From the NCBI GenBank assembly GCA_937930845.1, contig CALHBJ010000009.1:80662-144661 (forward strand): a stretch of 64,000 nucleotides of DNA, read 5' to 3'. The stretch is from an uncultured Rhizobiaceae group bacterium. Lineage in GTDB: Bacteria > Pseudomonadota > Alphaproteobacteria > Rhizobiales > Rhizobiaceae. Position numbers and translations under genes: made by a program. Numbering within the stretch: the stretch's first letter is position 1; the number at the start of each line of letters is the position of its first letter. Below the pieces are notes generated by a model that saw only the letters and a list, made by a program, of their open reading frames with translations, was not told where the DNA came from and searched no databases. Positions 48,693 to 56,057 of the stretch are shown in pieces.

Positions 48693-49315
48693 TATTCAGC
48701 CCGTCCTTCAACCGCTTCAATCGCTCCGGTAGCTGCTTCAACGGCGGCCTTAACGGAGTTTTCTGAGCCGGAAACAAATAACCGACCAAAGCGCCCAACG
48801 GCGCGGATTTCCACCATATCAATTTCCGCCGCCTTTTCCGCCTCATTGGCGGCAATCGAAATATAGGCCGCTGGCGCGCATTCAATAATGCCAAGGGTTT
48901 GGCCAGGGACCAGAAGCGACCCCTTGCGCCATTTGTTCAACAATTGTGCCTGATAGGGTTCGACCGATGTGATGATCTGGGTGGAAGTGATGGACGGCTT
49001 GATGCGGTCTGCCATTGTCGCACCGAGTTCAGACAGGATCGCTTCACGCGCCATGGTGACTTCCGCATTGGAAGGGGAGCGCAGGATAAAAAAGCCAAAT
49101 TCACGCTCCACCATTTGCGTGGTTGCTTCAACAGCAGACGCCTTCAAGGCCCGGTCGATCAAACCAAATACGCCATTGCCGGGTGCCAGTTCCCCGATGA
49201 GGACCGTATCGCCGGAAAGAGGGATGGAACCTTGAACCGTTGCGCCATTATAGGCGGCAAATTTTGGTTGAAGATTATCGATCTGCATTAGGGCGCGGAT
49301 GGTAATATCGCTCAT
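48692..49315 (-). CDS. Tandem-domain microcompartment shell protein (BMC-T, EutL/PduB-like)
   Basis: A 207-residue protein with two BMC domains (about 1-100 and 105-207). Each begins with strands that precede the signature (first LIGELAPGNGVFGLIDRALKA, second GIIECAPAAYISIAANEAEKA), the permuted order of EutL/PduB. The second half strongly recalls EutL (PSITSTQIITSVEPYQA). Such trimers form pseudohexameric shell tiles, some with a gated pore for larger molecules or cofactors. It overlaps the aldehyde dehydrogenase gene by ATGA. Confidence 0.9.
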   Translation of the reverse strand: MSDITIRALMQIDNLQPKFAAYNGATVQGSIPLSGDTVLIGELAPGNGVFGLIDRALKASAVEATTQMVEREFGFFILRSPSNAEVTMAREAILSELGATMADRIKPSITSTQIITSVEPYQAQLLNKWRKGSLLVPGQTLGIIECAPAAYISIAANEAEKAAEIDMVEIRAVGRFGRLFVSGSENSVKAAVEAATGAIEAVEGRAE

Positions 49316-50691
49316 ACGCCGTACTCCTCATAAATGTCGCGCCATGGACGGTTTGCATAGGCGACGCGCTTGATATTGATCAGGTGCAGCGCGGTAACGT
49401 TGTCTGATGTGATGGATCCAGACCAGGTGCCCGTTCCCAACATGAATGACGGTTCCAGATCGGTTGCATAGCCTGCGCCGCCGTGAATGGCCGGTACGTT
49501 GACCAATACGCGGCCGGTGGGAATGGTTGCGAATTTGGCCACGATTTCCGGGTCGTGGGCATGTACAACTGACGAGTGTCCCCAGCCTTCAAACCTGGCA
49601 ATATTCTGCGCCAGTTCGATGCCATGGTCGCTGTTGCGTGCTTCGTAAAATGCCAGGACCGGATTGAGCTTTTCAGCCGAAAGGGGGCGGTGCCAGCCGA
49701 TCTCTGTTTCTTCGCTGACCAACACTTTTGTGCGCGGTGGCAAGGAAATGCCCGCCAGTTCGGCCAACACTTGAGGCGACTGCCCAACGCGGGCCGGGTT
49801 CATCGCCTGTTTGCCGGTGAAAATCACCTTGGCCAAACGATCAGCTTCCTGGGGTGAACAGAAATAACAGCCGGCCAATTTCAGCTCATGCCTCAAATCA
49901 CGGGCAATCTGGGAGTCTGCGATAATGGATTGTTCGGAGACGCAGGCTGTTCCGTAGTCAAACGATTTCGAGGCAATGATTTGAGCCGTGACCTCCGCCA
50001 AATCATCTTTCATGGATTGGTGAACATAACAGGGAACATTGCCTGCACCGACCGCAAGGGTGGGCTTGCCACTTGAATAGGCGGCCTTGACCATTGCCGG
50101 ACCTCCCGTTGCCATGACAACCGAAGTGCGCCGGTGCTGCATGAGTTCAGCAGTACCCTGAATGGTAACCTGTTCCAGACATTGAATAAGCCCTTTGGGC
50201 GCGCCCATCTGTTCGGCAACAGACGCCATGATGCGCACGACCTCCATGCCAACTTTCAGGCCGCGTGGATGGGGCGCACAGACAATTGCGTTCCCGGCTT
50301 TAACCGCGGACAGAACTTTGAAAATGATGGTCGAAGAAGGGTTTGTAACGGGTATGAGGGCCGCAACCACGCCCATGGGTTCCCCAAAGGCTGCAATCTT
50401 CGTGGCATCGTCACGCCACAACATTCCAAGGGTTTTGACATCGCGCAGCCAATCGGCTGTGCCACGGGCATTCATCAGATCCTTGATGCGCTTATGGGCG
50501 GCATTGCCATAACCGGTCTCATCAACCGCCATCTGTCCCAGTCTGGCCGCTTCCGGCTCAATGGCATCTGCCATGGCCTGAACAATGGCATCCACCTGGG
50601 CCGGATCAGTACCCAAAAACTTGCGATAGGCTTCAAAAGCAGTCTCAGCGCAACGCCGTGCTGAGGCGATGGATTTCAGATCGTCGTCCAT
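49312..50691 (-). CDS. CoA-acylating aldehyde dehydrogenase (EutE/PduP type), BMC core enzyme
   Basis: A 459-residue acylating dehydrogenase that turns an aldehyde, CoA and NAD+ into acyl-CoA and NADH. The catalytic Cys250 lies in SFDYGTACVSEQ; the family motif LAVGAGNVP and the NAD-binding region ALIPVTNPSSTIIFK are intact. This is the hallmark core enzyme of metabolosomes. It has no separate N- or C-terminal helix plus linker, so an encapsulation peptide is not evident. Coupled by four-base overlaps to its neighbours on both sides. Confidence 0.93.
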   Translation of the reverse strand: MDDDLKSIASARRCAETAFEAYRKFLGTDPAQVDAIVQAMADAIEPEAARLGQMAVDETGYGNAAHKRIKDLMNARGTADWLRDVKTLGMLWRDDATKIAAFGEPMGVVAALIPVTNPSSTIIFKVLSAVKAGNAIVCAPHPRGLKVGMEVVRIMASVAEQMGAPKGLIQCLEQVTIQGTAELMQHRRTSVVMATGGPAMVKAAYSSGKPTLAVGAGNVPCYVHQSMKDDLAEVTAQIIASKSFDYGTACVSEQSIIADSQIARDLRHELKLAGCYFCSPQEADRLAKVIFTGKQAMNPARVGQSPQVLAELAGISLPPRTKVLVSEETEIGWHRPLSAEKLNPVLAFYEARNSDHGIELAQNIARFEGWGHSSVVHAHDPEIVAKFATIPTGRVLVNVPAIHGGAGYATDLEPSFMLGTGTWSGSITSDNVTALHLINIKRVAYANRPWRDIYEEYGV

Positions 50692-51881
50692 TACCTTGCT
50701 CCTGTCGCAATTGCGTCCATGGTTGCACGCGCGGCATCAATGTCGGCTTCCCGCACACCAATCGTGTCCAGCCGACGTCCGGCTGAAGCCACATCTGCGC
50801 CTAAAATTGCTGAAGCCAGCGTGACCATGGAACGGGTGACCGGTACATCAACCTTTGCCAGTTCCGCGCCTGAAATTAAGGGCACCAAAGATCCTACAAC
50901 GCCGTCCCGCAGCACCGCTTTTGCTTCTTCTATAGAAGGAATTGCCCGTCGGTTCTGGCCCTTCATCGCGCCCGCATGGGTGTCGATCCATTGGGCTGCG
51001 CTTGGCAGGTCGCGCACACCAAATTTGTGGGCAACCGCATGGCGCTCTGCAGCCAAACGTTCGACCAGCGACTTTTGCTCAGGACCGATCAGACTGGCGA
51101 ATGTTTGATTTTCCGCCAATGGCTGCCCGCCCATTGGGACCGATATTGCCCCTGAAGAAAGCGCCGCGCCGCCCATCATGAGTGCTGGAAATTCCACCAG
51201 CGCTGACCCATCGGCAAAACCCGATGACAGAACACTGTCCTTGGGTGCGATATTGGGAAGGAACCGTTTAATACCTTCCAGCACATCATTGCGGCCACGG
51301 GGCAAGGTGGCCGTTGGCGATGGACCGCAATCGGTCAAATTCAACACGGCACCCTGGGCGTCGATCCAATAGGGCAGGCATTGTGTTTCAACAATTGTGA
51401 TGTCAGCCGCACAACCGCCGATGCGAAGTGCCCATGCGGTTTCAAGTGCGCCCAATGACCGCCCCGGACACAAGACCAAAACCTGCCCGTCTTTTAAATG
51501 GTCAGCCAAAACCATTGCGTAAGTGCGCTGTTTGTGAACCGGGCCGGTGACAAAGATGATCTCAGCATCACTCACTGCCGCATCGAGTTCTGCTGTCAGT
51601 TTTATGGACGGCGCGTCTGTGCGATCCACCTGGTACGTCCCCACGGGCCCTGCACCGCGCAGGGCGATGCCGGAAGCACTTCGAATGGCCTCAAGCTCTT
51701 TACCATAGGCGGAAAACAGCGTGACATCTGCGCCAGCGGCAAGGCTGAGCGCTGCAAAAAGGCGCGCATCGTGGCCGCCGCCCAATACGGCTACCCGGTC
51801 AAAATTTCTGCCCGTACCGCCCGGATCACGGGAAGACTGCCCTGCGGCAGCTTCCGCAAATTCAGCAAACTCAGAACTCAT
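50691..51881 (-). CDS. Opine/octopine dehydrogenase-like NAD(P)-binding protein in the BMC operon
   Basis: A 396-residue protein. After about 25 residues, a Rossmann motif (RVAVLGGGHDARLFAALSLAAG) and the opine-dehydrogenase pattern ETQCLPYW, GPSPTATLPRG follow. The HP motif with the catalytic His appears as FPALMMGG, so the reductive-amination chemistry of true opine dehydrogenases may be lost or changed. The N-terminus is a short amphipathic helix (SSEFAEFAEAAAG) plus a Gly/Pro/Ser linker, the form of an encapsulation peptide. This suggests it is a lumen enzyme. Function unknown. Confidence 0.78.
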   Translation of the reverse strand: MSSEFAEFAEAAAGQSSRDPGGTGRNFDRVAVLGGGHDARLFAALSLAAGADVTLFSAYGKELEAIRSASGIALRGAGPVGTYQVDRTDAPSIKLTAELDAAVSDAEIIFVTGPVHKQRTYAMVLADHLKDGQVLVLCPGRSLGALETAWALRIGGCAADITIVETQCLPYWIDAQGAVLNLTDCGPSPTATLPRGRNDVLEGIKRFLPNIAPKDSVLSSGFADGSALVEFPALMMGGAALSSGAISVPMGGQPLAENQTFASLIGPEQKSLVERLAAERHAVAHKFGVRDLPSAAQWIDTHAGAMKGQNRRAIPSIEEAKAVLRDGVVGSLVPLISGAELAKVDVPVTRSMVTLASAILGADVASAGRRLDTIGVREADIDAARATMDAIATGAR

Positions 51882-51908
51882 TTGATTGGCCTCTGTCGCC
51901 GTTCAGGA

Positions 51909-52205
51909 TCAGCCGGACAGGCCTTCAATAATGGCTTCCAGTTCATCGTGGGGGCGTGCAATCACATGCACGGAAACCACATCGCCAACTTTGTTGGCAG
52001 CCGTCGCGCCCGCATCTGTTGCCGCTTTTACGGCACCAACTTCGCCGCGCACGAGCGTTGCGACCAGTCCGCCACCGGCCTGGTGCTGGCACACAATCGA
52101 TACGCTTGCGGCTTTGACCATCGCGTCTGCGGCTTCAATTGAAGCGACAAGGCCGCGGGTTTCGATCATGCCAAGGGCCGTTTGCCCTGCTGCTGGTTTC
52201 GCCAT
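51909..52205 (-). CDS. Hexameric microcompartment shell protein (BMC-H)
   Basis: A 98-residue single BMC domain: [20 protein letters not shown], then [35 protein letters not shown], ending [18 protein letters not shown]. This is the main hexagonal facet tile of CsoS1/PduA/EutM type; the pore loop falls at HQAGGGL. AGGAGA supports ATG 52205 rather than the ATG six bases upstream. It lies 28 bases after the BMC-P gene. Confidence 0.97.
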   Translation of the reverse strand: MAKPAAGQTALGMIETRGLVASIEAADAMVKAASVSIVCQHQAGGGLVATLVRGEVGAVKAATDAGATAANKVGDVVSVHVIARPHDELEAIIEGLSG

Positions 52206-52233
52206 ATTCATTCTCCTAATCTAATGATTGTGT

Positions 52234-52500
52234 TCAACCGATTTTTACGTGATCAACAATTGCCGTGATGGCAGCATCTGTCGGCAGGGCAGACGCCCCT
52301 GCTGGAAGCCGCGCTGCTGATCCAAAGACCACCAGCACGTTTTCCCCAACCCCTGCTCCGACCGTGTCAACGGCGACAATGGCAGGCTCCAACACCTGCC
52401 CGTTGCCATCTACTATATCGCAAACAAGCAGCTTGCTGCCTGCAAGTTGCGCGTCTTTAACAGCCGCTGTGACGGTTCCGATGACCCTGGCCAGTTTCAT
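52234..52500 (-). CDS. Pentameric microcompartment vertex protein (BMC-P, EutN/CcmL family)
   Basis: An 88-residue EutN/CcmL-family protein: MKLARVIGTVTAAVKDAQLAG, KLLVCDIVDGNG, AVDTVGAGVGENVLVVFGSAAR and TDAAITAIVDHV. Pentamers cap the vertices and close the shell. Its ATG overlaps the stop of the glutamine-synthetase-like gene (ATGA). With BMC-H and BMC-T it makes the minimum three-part shell. Confidence 0.95.
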   Translation of the reverse strand: MKLARVIGTVTAAVKDAQLAGSKLLVCDIVDGNGQVLEPAIVAVDTVGAGVGENVLVVFGSAARLPAGASALPTDAAITAIVDHVKIG

Positions 52501-53807
52501 CAGAAATTGCCCAAATAGCGTTCGCGTTCCAGCGACGTGATCTGGCTTCCTATGTGCTCATTGTAGAACTCAAGTTCGCGCTCACACATTTGCAAATATA
52601 TTTCCCACTGCACTTCGCTCATAACATCCTTGAGCCACGGGGAATTGCGGGCCAATTCAACAGCCGTTGCCAAGTCTGTTGGAATGGGGGCCGCGTCCGC
52701 ATCTTCATATGCATTGCCTTCACATATGGGCGAAGGCTGCAGGCCCTGCTCAATGCCATCCAATCCGGCTGCAATGTCTGTTGCGAGCAGCAGATACGGA
52801 TTGCAGTCGGCACCGGCGTCACGTTTTTCAACGCGCACCGCGCTGTCATTGCCTTCCAACACACGAATGCCAACCGTGCGGTTATCAATGCCCCAGGCCG
52901 TATTGATGGGGCAGAACGTGTAGGGCTGACGGCGGCGATATCCGTTTACGGTTGCAGACCCGCACACGGATGCTTCCGCCATGCGACCTTGCAGACCGCC
53001 AATAAAGTTGCGCCCCAAATCATTGAGTTTGCCATTGTCCGCGAAAGCGTTCTTGCCATCCTTCCAAAGCGAATAATGGGTGTGGAAGCCGTTGCCCGAT
53101 TGTTCAAAAAACGGCTTGGCCATAAAGGTTGCCTTGTAGCCATGTACACCGGCAAGCTGCTTGACCAGCGTGCGGAACATTACCACGCGGTCAGCCGCCA
53201 ACAGGGCTTCGTCATAGCGAATATTCACCTCGACCTGGCCCGGCGCATATTCCGGATTGGACTGCTCAATGGGGATGCCACACTCATTGATCTGGGTGCG
53301 AATGGGGCCAAGCACGTGTTCAAGCTCGGCGGCGCGCTCAAGACCATAAACCTGGATGCCCTTGTCTTTGGGTTCCATTGTTTCGGGGTCAAGCAGATAG
53401 AATTCCAGCTCGGTTCCCACCTGAACTTCATAGCCCATATCGGCAGCGCGCTTGACCTGGCGGGCCAGCACGTTGCGCGGGTCGATTGGTACTGGCTTGT
53501 GATCCATGCCCTCAGCGCGGGCAAATACCATGGCGACACCTGGCTCCCAAGGCAAAGCAAAAGGCTTGCTGTCGGGGAACATGTGCATATCGGGATAGCC
53601 ATTGTCGAAATTGACATAGGGCGTGTCCCAGACATCGCAGGTCATATCAATTGCAAAAAGCGCGATCGACAGCGCGTTGCCATTTTGACAAATCGTTTCC
53701 CAATGACTGGCTGGAATGCGTTTGCCACGCATGATTCCGTTGGGATCTCCCAATCCTAAAACAACGGTATGCGTACCTTCCGGTAGTGAAAAATCTTGCT
53801 TCGGCAC
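52500..53807 (-). CDS. Glutamine synthetase-family gamma-glutamyl ligase (PuuA/GlnT-like), first gene of the BMC operon
   Basis: A 435-residue GS-fold ligase: GTELEFYLLDPET (metal), QVEVNIRYDEALLAAD, FMAKPFFEQSGNGFHTHYSLW (ATP and glutamate) and NPYLLLATDIAAGLDGI. It resembles the catabolic gamma-glutamyl-amine ligases rather than GlnA and lacks the adenylylation-site context. GTG 53807 is chosen because GGGAGGG sits six bases upstream; an ATG at 53849 would start just beside the operator. Divergent from the FAD oxidoreductase gene. Confidence 0.88.
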   Translation of the reverse strand: MPKQDFSLPEGTHTVVLGLGDPNGIMRGKRIPASHWETICQNGNALSIALFAIDMTCDVWDTPYVNFDNGYPDMHMFPDSKPFALPWEPGVAMVFARAEGMDHKPVPIDPRNVLARQVKRAADMGYEVQVGTELEFYLLDPETMEPKDKGIQVYGLERAAELEHVLGPIRTQINECGIPIEQSNPEYAPGQVEVNIRYDEALLAADRVVMFRTLVKQLAGVHGYKATFMAKPFFEQSGNGFHTHYSLWKDGKNAFADNGKLNDLGRNFIGGLQGRMAEASVCGSATVNGYRRRQPYTFCPINTAWGIDNRTVGIRVLEGNDSAVRVEKRDAGADCNPYLLLATDIAAGLDGIEQGLQPSPICEGNAYEDADAAPIPTDLATAVELARNSPWLKDVMSEVQWEIYLQMCERELEFYNEHIGSQITSLERERYLGNF

Positions 53808-53850
53808 CTTTGGCCCTCCCAATTTACAGTTCTTGCCGATCGACTGCATT

Positions 53851-53867
53851 CTGTATACAGTATCCAA
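53851..53867. promoter_or_regulatory. 17-bp operator in the divergent BMC / FAD-oxidase promoter
   Basis: CTGTATACAGTATCCAA differs at two positions from the perfect palindrome at 46997-47013. It lies 44 bases before the ligase GTG and 32 before the oxidase ATG, where one repressor could control both directions. On the plus strand TTGCCG (53833-53838) and TATACA (53855-53860) could be the promoter elements. Confidence 0.75.
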
Positions 53868-53898
53868 AAATACATCGCACGACAAGGGGAATCTTAGC

Positions 53899-55041
53899 AT
53901 GATGCGCGCGAAAGTCATTGTTGTCGGCGGCGGCATTGCGGGTGCCATGACGGCTCTGCATTTGCAGCGCCGGGGTGCGCAGGTGACATTGATCGACCGG
54001 TGGGAACCTGGTCATGCGCGTGCGGCGTCGTCAGACTACAACCGGGTCATACGCGCCATTTCGGGCCGGGATGAGTTCTACACCCGCTGGGCACGGGAAA
54101 GCTGCAGCCGCTGGTTGGAACTGCAGGCGGAAACCGGCCAAAACCTGATGTATGAATGCGGCGCGCTGATCCTGGCGACAGAAGGCCATTGCGACTGGGA
54201 GGATTCCACTTCCGACACATTCGACAAGGTGGGCGTGCCCTATTATCGGTTTACGCCCGATGAGATCCGCACGCGATTTCCCCAGTTCAAAGTGGATGAA
54301 ATCAAATACGCCCTCTTCGAACCCGAAGCGGGATTGCTCATGGCCCATCGCTGCGTGATCACAACTGTGGACCTGTTCAGGAAAGAAGGCGGCAGCGTGC
54401 AGCGCGGCACAGTGACAACGGACGCCAATGAACGCCCCATGCTCGACGGCAAGCATTTGGAAGCCGATGTCATCGTCATGGCGACAGGTGCCTGGATGTC
54501 GGAAATGTTCCCGCGAACCATTGCCCCCATATCGGCCATTATGGGCATCAATGTTCTTTACACGTCCACGCCGGACGGTTCCGACCAATTCGACATGGAA
54601 AACATGCCATGCTGGATTGATCACGGTCAGGGGTCGTTTGGCATTCCTTCCTCGGAAGGGTCGGGGGTGAAAGCCGCTGTTGTCATCCCTAACACGCCCA
54701 TCGATATCAATAATGACGAGCGCATTATCGAGAAACAATCTCTCAACAAAACCCGTCAATATATCCACCACCGCCTGCCCGGCCTGATTGGCGAGCGGGT
54801 GGTCGATTCCAAATTCAATCAAGTCATATTGACACCAGACACCCATTTCATCGTCGACTGGCACCCCCAGCACGAAAATGTGCTCTTTGCCGGTGGCTGT
54901 TCAGGCCACCTGTTCAAACATGGTCCGGTATTTGGAGACTTTGTCGCGGGCGTTGCGATGAAGGACTACGGGACGGCAGATCGGTTCAAAGTGGCGGGGA
55001 GACGGAAATTAAGCCCAAAGGAAAGCCCAAGCGGGCGGTAA
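53899..55041 (+). CDS. FAD-dependent oxidoreductase, sarcosine oxidase / N-methyltryptophan oxidase type
   Basis: A 380-residue DAO-family flavoenzyme: IVVGGGIAGAMTALHLQRRG (FAD), SSDYNRVIRAISGRDEF (matching the Arg49/Arg52 stretch of sarcosine oxidase, with its His position changed), TPDTHFIVDWHPQHENV and GGCSGHLFKHGPVFGD (Lys of O2 activation kept). The cysteine that links FAD covalently in MSOX, a few residues before TPD, is replaced by Asn. It likely oxidises an amine or N-methyl amino acid to an imine or aldehyde. AAGGGGA precedes ATG 53899. Confidence 0.87.
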   Translation: MMRAKVIVVGGGIAGAMTALHLQRRGAQVTLIDRWEPGHARAASSDYNRVIRAISGRDEFYTRWARESCSRWLELQAETGQNLMYECGALILATEGHCDWEDSTSDTFDKVGVPYYRFTPDEIRTRFPQFKVDEIKYALFEPEAGLLMAHRCVITTVDLFRKEGGSVQRGTVTTDANERPMLDGKHLEADVIVMATGAWMSEMFPRTIAPISAIMGINVLYTSTPDGSDQFDMENMPCWIDHGQGSFGIPSSEGSGVKAAVVIPNTPIDINNDERIIEKQSLNKTRQYIHHRLPGLIGERVVDSKFNQVILTPDTHFIVDWHPQHENVLFAGGCSGHLFKHGPVFGDFVAGVAMKDYGTADRFKVAGRRKLSPKESPSGR

Positions 55042-55097
55042 GGGTTTATCGACCGTGTGGTCGGCTCTTCATTGGAGACGATGTTACGCGAACGCAG

Positions 55098-56057
55098 CTA
55101 AGTTTGCCGCACGACACGAAAACCCACATTACCTGTGAGCGTCAACGGGTCGAGTGCCTGGCGTGATGAAGTGCGGTAGCGGGTGCAATATGAATGGTGA
55201 CACAGGTAGGAGCCACCTTTGGCAACGTATCGGTCGCCGTTGAGCGGACCCGTTGGATTTTTGCTTGGCCGGGAGCCATGCAGATGGGTAAACCGATCCT
55301 GGGTCCACTCCCAAACATTGCCACACATATTATACAGTCCCCATGCATTTGGTTCGAATGCATCGACTGTGACTGCCCCGGTAAATTTTTGACGGTTTGC
55401 TGGTTTGTCGGGAAAATCGCCCCGCCAGACATTGGACATGTGCTTCCCGCCAGGTTGCAGATTTGAGCCCCACGGATAGGGCTGTCGTTCCAACCCGCCC
55501 CTGGCTGCGAATTCCCATTGAGCCTCGCTTGGCAAGTCAAGCTTTGCCCAATCACAATAGGCCAGTGCGTCGAGCAAGCAGATGTGCGTGACCGGATGAT
55601 CGGGAATATCGCGCCAGGAACTGCCGCCGCCGAAAGGGGTCGCCCAATTGGCTCCGCTTACTTTGCACCACCAGGGCGCATGGGCGACAAGTTCGTCTGG
55701 CTCTATCTCATCGTCGACAAGCAGGTGAAAGACAAAAGACCAATTCTGCCTTTCAGCGATGGTCACATAGCCGGTGTCACGGATGAACATATCAAACTGT
55801 TGATTGGTGACAGCCGTTGTCGATATCTCGAAGAAATCGACGAAAACCTGTCTTTCAGGAGCTTCGCCATCTTCCAGATGGGGCGCATCATTGGCTCCCA
55901 TTGTGAACCATCCGCCTGCCAGCGATACCATGTCGTTATGAGACGGCAATCGATTGCCTCCCTTTATGGTCGACAGGCGATCCAATGGAACATGGGGCTG
56001 TGCGGCGGTTGTGGGCGTGCAGCAACCGGGTTGCTGCCGGACGTCTTCACTCATCAT
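55098..56057 (-). CDS. Formylglycine-generating enzyme (sulfatase-activating)
   Basis: A 319-residue SUMF1/FGE-family protein that oxidises the sulfatase active-site Cys to formylglycine. Family pieces: MVSLAGGWFTMGAND, LPSEAQWEFAARGG, YPWGSN, NMCGNVWEWTQDRF and the active-site stretch SYLCHHSYCTRYR with both copper-binding cysteines, ending in GNVGFRVVR. The start is ATG 56057 (ATG 56054 also possible), inside the end of the sulfatase gene, its evident client. Confidence 0.93.
   Translation of the reverse strand: MMSEDVRQQPGCCTPTTAAQPHVPLDRLSTIKGGNRLPSHNDMVSLAGGWFTMGANDAPHLEDGEAPERQVFVDFFEISTTAVTNQQFDMFIRDTGYVTIAERQNWSFVFHLLVDDEIEPDELVAHAPWWCKVSGANWATPFGGGSSWRDIPDHPVTHICLLDALAYCDWAKLDLPSEAQWEFAARGGLERQPYPWGSNLQPGGKHMSNVWRGDFPDKPANRQKFTGAVTVDAFEPNAWGLYNMCGNVWEWTQDRFTHLHGSRPSKNPTGPLNGDRYVAKGGSYLCHHSYCTRYRTSSRQALDPLTLTGNVGFRVVRQT

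Noticed and set aside
49312..50691. Encapsulation peptide on the aldehyde dehydrogenase
   Set aside because: The protein runs straight into the catalytic domain at its N-terminus and ends without a helix-linker tail, so none can be claimed.
52554..53759. 401-codon plus-strand frame opposite the GS-like gene
   Set aside because: Complete overlap with a well-supported ligase gene; the antisense product has no recognisable motif.
54031..54873. 280-codon minus-strand frame opposite the FAD oxidoreductase
   Set aside because: Shadow of the flavoenzyme, whose motifs are unambiguous.
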